DNA of 11,445 bases, from assembly GCA_944385645.1 (NCBI GenBank), contig CALWYA010000034.1, positions 1 to 11,445 on the forward strand, read 5' to 3'. Position numbers and translations under genes: made by a program. This stretch comes from an uncultured Oscillospiraceae bacterium (GTDB lineage: Bacteria; Bacillota; Clostridia; Oscillospirales; Oscillospiraceae). The notes beneath the pieces were generated by a model, which was not told where the DNA came from, searched no databases, and saw nothing but the letters and a program-made list of their open reading frames with translations. This document shows, one piece after another, positions 6,230-11,445 of the stretch; position 1 is the stretch's first letter, and the number at the start of each line of letters is the position of its first letter.

Positions 6230-7642
6230 ATGAGTACAGGAAAGACTCTGGAGAAAAAGAAAAAGTTTTCAGCACCCCACATTTACCTGCTGCTGGTCTG
6301 CGTCATCGTGGTATGTACCCTGCTGACCTGGATCCTGCCCGCCGGTGAGTTTGACCGGGAGATCAATGCCAACGGCACTGAGGTCGTCGTCCCCGGCACC
6401 TATCACGAAATCGACGCCAGCCCGGTTGGCCCCTTCCAGATGGTTCAGGCCCTCTATGTTGGTATGAACGATGCCGCCGGCGTGGTGTTCTTCGTGTTCA
6501 TCTCCTACGCCGCCATTGGCATCATCATTTCCAGCGGCGCCTTCAACGGTCTGGTAGCCTTCTTGCTGAAGGCGTTGAAAGGAAAGGCCAGGGTGGCGCT
6601 GATTCCCATCTTCATCACGGTGCTGGGCGCCGGCTCCTCCACAATCGGTTTGTACGAAGAGCTGTTCCCATTCATCCCGGTGTTTGTGGGCATCTGTATC
6701 GCCCTGGGGTATGACGCGGTGGTTGGCCTTGCCATTGTGGCTCTGGGCGCCGGCCTGGGCTATTCCGGCGCTACCATCAATCCCTTCACCGTGGGTCTGG
6801 CCCAGGGCGTGGCCGGACTGCCCACCATGACGGGTATTCCCTTCCGGATGTTCTGCCACGCCTGCTTTATCGTGGTGGGTTCCGCGCTGACCATGCGCTA
6901 TGCCCTGAAGATCCAGGCCGACCCCACCAAGAGTCTGGTCTACTCTGACGGCCCCTCCAAGTTTGCCATGAGCGAGGAGGAGATCCACAATCACCCCTTC
7001 GGCATCCGTGAAAAGCTGGTCCTGGCCGTTCTGGTCATCGGCATCGCCGTCATCGTCTACGGCAGCCGCACCTACGGCTGGTACTTCCAGGAACTGTCCG
7101 CCGTCTTTATCATCATGGGCATTATCAGCGCCATCATTATGGGCTACGGCCCCAATGGCATTGCTGAGAAGTTCGCCGACGGCTTCAAGGACATCGCTAT
7201 GGCCTGTATGGTCATTGGCATCGCCCGCGCCATCCTGATCGTGCTCCAGGAGGGCTGCATCATCGACACCGTGGTGTACTACGCCTCCCTGCCCCTGTCC
7301 GCCGTGCCCACTTGGCTGTCCGGCGTGGCTATGCTGTGTGTCCAGACCGTCATCAGCTTCTTCATCGGTTCCGGCTCCGGTCAGGCGGCCACCTCCATGC
7401 CCATTATGGCTCCTCTGGCCGATATTCTGGGCTTCTCCCGTGAGACCGCTGTGCTGGCCTTCCAGATGAGCGACGGCCTGACCAACAGCCTGTGGCCCAC
7501 TGGCATGACCGCCGTTATGTGCAGTTTGGCCGGGATCAAGATCGAGAAGTGGTGGAAGTGGTTTGTGCCCGTGTTCATCTGCCTGTTCATCACCGAGTGT
7601 ATCTTGATGGTCATTGCCGTTCAGACCGGGTTCGGACTGTGA
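6230..7642 (+). CDS. YfcC family integral membrane amino-acid/carboxylate carrier
   Basis: A polytopic inner-membrane protein of 470 residues, normal for YfcC/ArcD2-like secondary carriers. Characterised relatives exchange basic amino acids such as arginine and ornithine, while older annotation called them C4-dicarboxylate carriers. A lysine-rich cytoplasmic N-terminus precedes the first membrane span (about 17-37, ending in the family WILPAGEF). Further spans are visible around 85-105, 121-165, 163-190, 207-225, 261-278, 287-305, 320-340, 360-382 and 443-466. Signature blocks are GAGSSTIGLYEELFPFIPV (133-151), GLGYSGATINPFTVGLAQG (175-193), SGSGQAATSMPIMAPL (381-396) and FQMSDGLTNSLWPT (411-424). 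The ATG at 6230 follows AAAGGAGG by ten bases. It probably forms an operon with the M20 gene before it, implying uptake or exchange of the peptidase substrate or product. To the eye its third codon positions use T more often than the M20 genes; I did not measure this. The transported compound is not determinable here. Confidence 0.9.
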   Translation: MSTGKTLEKKKKFSAPHIYLLLVCVIVVCTLLTWILPAGEFDREINANGTEVVVPGTYHEIDASPVGPFQMVQALYVGMNDAAGVVFFVFISYAAIGIIISSGAFNGLVAFLLKALKGKARVALIPIFITVLGAGSSTIGLYEELFPFIPVFVGICIALGYDAVVGLAIVALGAGLGYSGATINPFTVGLAQGVAGLPTMTGIPFRMFCHACFIVVGSALTMRYALKIQADPTKSLVYSDGPSKFAMSEEEIHNHPFGIREKLVLAVLVIGIAVIVYGSRTYGWYFQELSAVFIIMGIISAIIMGYGPNGIAEKFADGFKDIAMACMVIGIARAILIVLQEGCIIDTVVYYASLPLSAVPTWLSGVAMLCVQTVISFFIGSGSGQAATSMPIMAPLADILGFSRETAVLAFQMSDGLTNSLWPTGMTAVMCSLAGIKIEKWWKWFVPVFICLFITECILMVIAVQTGFGL

Positions 7643-7681
7643 GCCTGATCTGTGAAGCAACCCCTGTTTGAACAGAAAACT

Positions 7682-7714
7682 GCCGCCGCGCCGACCCTGT
7701 GTCGGCGCGGCGGC
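7682..7714 (+). terminator. Terminator-like hairpin after the carrier gene
   Basis: A perfect 14-base-pair stem, entirely G/C apart from one A-T pair, with a 5-base loop (CCTGT, 7696-7700), lies 39 bases after the carrier stop codon. The following bases GCTGTGTTG are only moderately T-rich, so termination may be imperfect. A second GC hairpin with one mismatch can form at 7723-7745 (GCCCGG arms) and may assist. The position at the end of the operon and before a new promoter supports the call. Confidence 0.7.
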
Positions 7715-7776
7715 GCTGTGTTGCCCGGGCCTCGGCGGGCCGGGCGGCCCCCACAGAAAAAATCCCCGGCGAAAAG

Positions 7777-7805
7777 TTTACAAATCCGAAAAAAAGTGAT
7801 ACACT
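7777..7805 (+). promoter_or_regulatory. Predicted promoter of the PFOR gene
   Basis: TTTACA (7777-7782) and TACACT (7800-7805) are separated by exactly 17 bases, with an A-rich spacer. Each hexamer is a partial consensus match (5/6 and 4/6). Transcription would start near 7812, giving a leader of about 185 bases. No better promoter is seen closer to the gene. Confidence 0.6.
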
Positions 7806-7856
7806 ACTCTCTGTACAGGCTTCGGAAACCGGCGCCTTCTCTGCGGGTGCGGCGTG

Positions 7857-7920
7857 TCCCGTCCGGGTATAGGAAAACAGTTATAGAGATGATAACTGTT
7901 TTCGGAATGGCCGGACGGGA
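7857..7920 (+). promoter_or_regulatory. Two-tier hairpin in the PFOR leader, candidate cis-regulatory RNA or operator
   Basis: An inner perfect 12-base inverted repeat, GAAAACAGTTAT (7873-7884) and ATAACTGTTTTC (7892-7903), has a 7-base loop AGAGATG. It is enclosed by an outer perfect 10-base repeat, TCCCGTCCGG (7857-7866) and CCGGACGGGA (7911-7920), across a small internal loop (6 and 7 bases). The 22 pairs in 64 bases are too many for chance. It starts about 45 bases into the predicted leader and ends 77 bases before the ATG. It matches no riboswitch I know. As DNA, the inner AT-rich dyad could be a regulator site; as RNA, the whole could be a stability or control element; a small palindromic repeat element is a third possibility. 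Confidence 0.6.
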
Positions 7921-7951
7921 ACAAGGCTGTACAATGGGCAGAGAGGGCTCC

Positions 7952-7969
7952 GGGCGCGCAGCCGCGCCC
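7952..7969 (+). other. Short GC hairpin just upstream of the PFOR ribosome-binding region
   Basis: GGGCGCG-CAGC-CGCGCCC forms a perfect 7-base-pair stem with a 4-base loop, 28 bases before the ATG at 7998. It ends just before the purine-rich ribosome-binding region AAGGAAGAAAGTAGGG. It may insulate the ribosome site from the larger hairpin or pair alternatively with leader sequence. Confidence 0.4.
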
Positions 7970-7997
7970 CCAAATAAGGAAGAAAGTAGGGAACTCA

Positions 7998-10900
7998 ATG
8001 GCAAGAAAGTTCAAAACCATGGACGGCAACAATGCCGCGGCTTATGTCAGCTACGCCTTTACGGAAGTGGCCGGCATTTACCCCATCACCCCGTCCAGCC
8101 CCATGGCCGACTATGTGGATCAGTGGGCGGCTCAGGGCCAGAAAAATATTTTCGGCACCACCGTCAAGGTCATCGAGATGCAGTCTGAGGCGGGCGCCGC
8201 CGGTACGGTGCACGGCTCTCTGAACGCGGGCGCGCTGACCACCACCTACACCGCCTCCCAGGGCCTGCTGCTGATGATCCCCAACATGTACAAGATCGCC
8301 GGCGAGCTGCTGCCCGGTGTCTTCCACGTGTCCGCCCGTACCGTGGCCGCCCAGTCTCTGAACATCTTCGGCGACCACTCCGACGTGATGGCCTGCCGCC
8401 AGACCGGCTTTGCCATGCTGGCCGAGGGCAACGTGCAGGAGGTTATGGACCTGGCTCCTGTGGCCCACCTCTCCGCCATCAAGGGCCGCGTCCCCTTCAT
8501 CAACTTCTTTGACGGCTTCCGTACCTCCCACGAGATCCAGAAGGTCGCCATCTGGGACTACAAGGATCTGGCCGAGATGGTGGATATGGACGCCGTGGAG
8601 GCCTTCCGCAAGCGCGCGCTGAACCCCGAGCACCCCACCATGCGCGGCTCCCACGAGAACGGCGACATCTTCTTCCAGCACCGCGAGGCTGCCAACAAGT
8701 ACTACGACGCGCTCCCCGAGATCGTGGAGGAGTACATGGGCAAGATCAACGCCAAGCTGGGCACCGATTATCAGCTGTTCAACTACTACGGCGCGCCCGA
8801 CGCCGACCGGGTGATCATCGCCATGGGCTCCATCTGCGACGTGGCCGAGGAGGTCATCGACTACCTGAACGCCCACGGCGAGAAGGTGGGCCTGATCAAG
8901 GTGCGCCTGTACCGGCCCTTCCGGGCGGACAAGCTCCTGGCCGCCATCCCCGCCACCGCCAAGAAGATCGCCGTGCTGGACCGCACCAAGGAGTCCGGCT
9001 CCCAGGGCGACCCCCTGTACCTGGACGTGATCACCGCCCTGTCCGAGGCCGGCATCACCGACAAGACCGTGGTGGGCGGCCGGTACGGCCTGGGCTCCAA
9101 GGACACCCCGCCCAAGAGCGTCTTTGCCGTCTATGAAAACCTGGCCAAGGACAAGCCCATGAACCACTTCACCATGGGCATCGTGGACGACGTGACCCAC
9201 ACCTCCCTGGCCGAGCACGACGCCCCCAACACCGCCGCCGAGGGCACCATCGAGTGCAAGTTCTGGGGCCTGGGCGGCGACGGCACCGTGGGCGCCAACA
9301 AGAACTCCATCAAGATCATCGGCGACCACACCGACAAGTACGTGCAGGCCTACTTCCAGTACGACTCCAAGAAGACCGGCGGCGTCACCATCAGCCACCT
9401 GCGCTTCGGCGACAAGCCCATCCGGGCCCCCTACTATATCAACAAGGCCGACTTCGTGGCCTGCCACAACCCCTCCTATGTGACCAAGGACTTCCCCATG
9501 GTCCGGGACGTGAAGCCGGGCGGCGTGTTCATGATCAACTGCCAGTGGACCCCCGCTGAGCTGGAGCACCACCTGTCCGCCTCCGCCAAGCGGTATATTG
9601 CCAAGAACAATATCCAGCTGTACACCATCAACGCCATCGACCTGGCCGCCCAGATCGGCATGGGCAAGCGGACCAACACCATCCTGCAGTCCGCCTTCTT
9701 CTCCCTGGCCAAGGTGATGCCCGAGGCCGAGGCCATCCAGTATATGAAGGACGCCGCCACCCACTCCTACCTGAAGAAGGGCCAGGACGTGGTGGACATG
9801 AACCACAAGGCCATCGACGCCGGCGCCACCGCCTATGTGAAGATCGACGTGCCCGCCGCCTGGGCCGACGCCCAGGACGAGGCCAAGGTGAGCAAGCACA
9901 CCGGCCCCGCCAAGCTGGTGGACATGGTCAACACCATCCTGGACCCCGTGGACCGCATGGACGGCGACAGCCTGCCCGTCTCTGCCTTCGTGCCCCACGC
10001 CGACGGCACCTTCGAGCAGGGCGCCTCCGCCTATGAGAAGCGGGGCGTGGCCGTCATGGTGCCCACCTGGGACAGCGCCAAGTGCATCCAGTGCAACCAG
10101 TGCGCCTACGTCTGCCCCCACGCCACCATCCGTCCCTTCGCCCTGACCCAGGAGGAGGCCCAGAAGGCCCCCGCCGCGTCCAAGATCGTGGACGTGAAGG
10201 CCGGCAAGGGCAAGGGCGTGTACCAGTACGCCCTGGCCATCAGCCCCCTGGACTGCATGGGCTGCTATGTGTGCGCCAACACCTGCCCCACCAAGGCCCT
10301 GACCATGGTGCCCCAGGAGCAGGAGGCCGAGCAGCAGGACGTGTTCGACTACATGGTGGCCAACGTCTCCGTCAAGGAGGACATGGCCGACCTGACCGTG
10401 AAGGGCTCCCAGTTCAAGAAGCCTCTGCTGGAGTTCTCCGGCTCCTGCGCCGGCTGCGCCGAGACCGCCTACGCCCGCCTGATCACCCAGCTGTTCGGCG
10501 ACCGGATGTACGTCTCCAACGCCACCGGCTGCTCCTCCATCTGGGGCGGTCCCGCCGCCACCTCCCCCTACACCACCGACGCCGAGGGGAAGGGTCCCGC
10601 CTGGGCCAACTCCCTGTTTGAGGACAACGCCGAGCACGGCCTGGGCCTGTACCTGGGCCAGAACGCCGTCCGCCAGCGCCTGGCCGCCAAGACCCGGGAG
10701 CTGATCGCCAAGGACTGGACCGTTCCCGCCCTGAAGGAGGCCGGCCAGAAGTGGCTGGACACCATGGAGGACGGCGCCGCCAACAGCGAGGCCGCCAAGG
10801 CGTATGTCGCCGCCCTGGAGGCCGGCCTGTGCACCGTGGACGAGCTGCTGGACAACGCCAACCCGGAGATCCACGCCTTCGGAGAGGAGCTGAAGGCCAA

Positions 10901-11445
10901 GGGCGAGACTCTGTGCCAGTGCGACGCCTGCAAGCTGGTCAAGGAGATCCTGGATGAGAAGGAGTACCTGAACAAGAAGTCCGTGTGGATCTTCGGCGGC
11001 GACGGCTGGGCCTACGACATCGGCTACGGCGGCGTGGACCACGTGCTGGCCTCCGGCGAGGACGTGAACATCTTCGTGTTCGACACCGAGGTGTACTCCA
11101 ACACCGGCGGACAGGCCTCCAAGGCCTCCAACATCGGCCAGGTGGCCCAGTTTGCCGCCGCCGGCAAGACCATGCCCAAGAAGAGCCTGGCGGAGATCGC
11201 CATGACCTACGGCTATGTCTATGTGGCCCAGGTGGCCATGGGCGCCAACCCCAACCAGACCCTGAAGGCCATCGCCGAGGCCGAGGCCTATCACGGCCCC
11301 TCCCTCATCATCGCCTACGCCCCCTGCGAGATGCACTCCATCAAGGGCGGCATGGCCAACTGCCAGGCGGAGATGAAGAAGGCCGTGGAGTGCGGCTACT
11401 GGAACCTGTTCCGGTTCAACCCCGCCCTGAAGGCCGAGGGCAAGA
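7998..11445 (+). CDS. nifJ: Pyruvate:ferredoxin (flavodoxin) oxidoreductase, 3' end cut by window edge
   Basis: The single-chain homodimeric PFOR oxidises pyruvate with CoA to acetyl-CoA and CO2 and passes two electrons to ferredoxin; it is the central oxidative step in anaerobic fermenters. 1149 codons are visible and run off the right edge; the family is about 1170-1200 residues, so only about 30 are missing. Order: pyrimidine domain with YPITPSSP (28-35), Glu64 in the IEMQSEAGAAG block and Arg114 in VSARTVAAQS, at the same positions as Thr31/Glu64/Arg114 of the Desulfovibrio africanus enzyme; gamma domain with FWGLGGDGTVGANK; a ferredoxin domain with two CxxCxxCxxxC sets (Cys696/699/702/706 and Cys753/756/759/763); and the TPP domain with proximal-cluster Cys817, Cys820, Cys845 and Cys1110, GDGWAYDIG (1001-1009) and YSNTGGQ (Asn1035). 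All catalytic and cluster residues seen are intact. The start ATG has a modest GTAGGG six bases upstream and gives the expected N-terminus. It has its own promoter and a structured leader. Confidence 0.97.
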   Translation, partial: MARKFKTMDGNNAAAYVSYAFTEVAGIYPITPSSPMADYVDQWAAQGQKNIFGTTVKVIEMQSEAGAAGTVHGSLNAGALTTTYTASQGLLLMIPNMYKIAGELLPGVFHVSARTVAAQSLNIFGDHSDVMACRQTGFAMLAEGNVQEVMDLAPVAHLSAIKGRVPFINFFDGFRTSHEIQKVAIWDYKDLAEMVDMDAVEAFRKRALNPEHPTMRGSHENGDIFFQHREAANKYYDALPEIVEEYMGKINAKLGTDYQLFNYYGAPDADRVIIAMGSICDVAEEVIDYLNAHGEKVGLIKVRLYRPFRADKLLAAIPATAKKIAVLDRTKESGSQGDPLYLDVITALSEAGITDKTVVGGRYGLGSKDTPPKSVFAVYENLAKDKPMNHFTMGIVDDVTHTSLAEHDAPNTAAEGTIECKFWGLGGDGTVGANKNSIKIIGDHTDKYVQAYFQYDSKKTGGVTISHLRFGDKPIRAPYYINKADFVACHNPSYVTKDFPMVRDVKPGGVFMINCQWTPAELEHHLSASAKRYIAKNNIQLYTINAIDLAAQIGMGKRTNTILQSAFFSLAKVMPEAEAIQYMKDAATHSYLKKGQDVVDMNHKAIDAGATAYVKIDVPAAWADAQDEAKVSKHTGPAKLVDMVNTILDPVDRMDGDSLPVSAFVPHADGTFEQGASAYEKRGVAVMVPTWDSAKCIQCNQCAYVCPHATIRPFALTQEEAQKAPAASKIVDVKAGKGKGVYQYALAISPLDCMGCYVCANTCPTKALTMVPQEQEAEQQDVFDYMVANVSVKEDMADLTVKGSQFKKPLLEFSGSCAGCAETAYARLITQLFGDRMYVSNATGCSSIWGGPAATSPYTTDAEGKGPAWANSLFEDNAEHGLGLYLGQNAVRQRLAAKTRELIAKDWTVPALKEAGQKWLDTMEDGAANSEAAKAYVAALEAGLCTVDELLDNANPEIHAFGEELKAKGETLCQCDACKLVKEILDEKEYLNKKSVWIFGGDGWAYDIGYGGVDHVLASGEDVNIFVFDTEVYSNTGGQASKASNIGQVAQFAAAGKTMPKKSLAEIAMTYGYVYVAQVAMGANPNQTLKAIAEAEAYHGPSLIIAYAPCEMHSIKGGMANCQAEMKKAVECGYWNLFRFNPALKAEGK

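Noticed and set aside
7889..8188. A possible upstream small ORF starting in the loop of the PFOR leader hairpin
   Set aside because: No Shine-Dalgarno sequence, no recognisable peptide, and it overlaps about 190 bases of PFOR in another frame.
7995..11336. A very long open frame (about 1113 codons) on the minus strand opposite PFOR
   Set aside because: It is a shadow: GC-rich third positions in the PFOR frame remove stop codons from the opposite frame. Its translation is a low-complexity run of Gly, Val, Leu, His and Asp with no family motif, whereas the plus strand encodes a complete set of PFOR motifs.
1..11445. CRISPR arrays, insertion sequences, prophage, tRNA/rRNA genes, toxin-antitoxin or defence systems
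   Set aside because: No spaced direct repeats, transposase or phage motifs, or RNA gene signatures were seen. All sizeable genes are recognised housekeeping or catabolic families.

Overview
The window looks like a chromosomal segment of a GC-rich, anaerobic, amino-acid-fermenting Firmicute, most likely an Oscillospiraceae gut bacterium of the Flavonifractor/Pseudoflavonifractor/Lawsonibacter type. This rests on strong AGGAGG ribosome-binding sites, sigma-A-type promoters in GC-rich coding surroundings, a one-chain pyruvate:ferredoxin oxidoreductase (PFOR) and a long-form urocanase. The genus is an inference; no rRNA or other taxonomic marker is present.

Layout. Positions 1-3232 are read leftward: a urocanate hydratase gene (hutU, cut by the left edge) and, upstream of it, a ComM/YifB-type Mg-chelatase-like AAA+ ATPase gene. 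The two are separated by a strong hairpin (1666-1700) and a hutU promoter. From 3411 all genes read rightward: an M20D amidohydrolase (3411-4604), a second and different M20 peptidase (4946-6139), a YfcC-family membrane carrier (6230-7642), a strong terminator-like hairpin, and PFOR (7998 to the right edge, cut about 30 residues before its expected end).

The gene-free stretches carry visible regulatory structure. The comM/M20D divergent gap (3233-3410) has a good comM promoter, a -10 box for M20D and a 24-base near-perfect palindrome between them. The 341-base gap before the second M20 gene holds two tandem consensus promoters, each with its own 6-7-6 dyad. The 355-base gap before PFOR holds a terminator, a promoter and a leader of about 185 bases with a two-tier hairpin.

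How the genes may work together (inference): the theme is amino-acid scavenging and fermentation. The second M20 enzyme and the YfcC carrier form a likely two-gene operon that would move an amino acid, dipeptide or acyl/aryl amino acid across the membrane and hydrolyse it. The M20D enzyme has a related deacylase role. Urocanase belongs to histidine degradation, and PFOR converts the resulting pyruvate to acetyl-CoA and reduced ferredoxin. ComM is a DNA-processing protein unrelated to this theme. I found no mobile element, CRISPR array, tRNA or rRNA, and nothing that amounts to a clearly new system. The most interesting unexplained signals are the regulatory palindromes and the PFOR leader.
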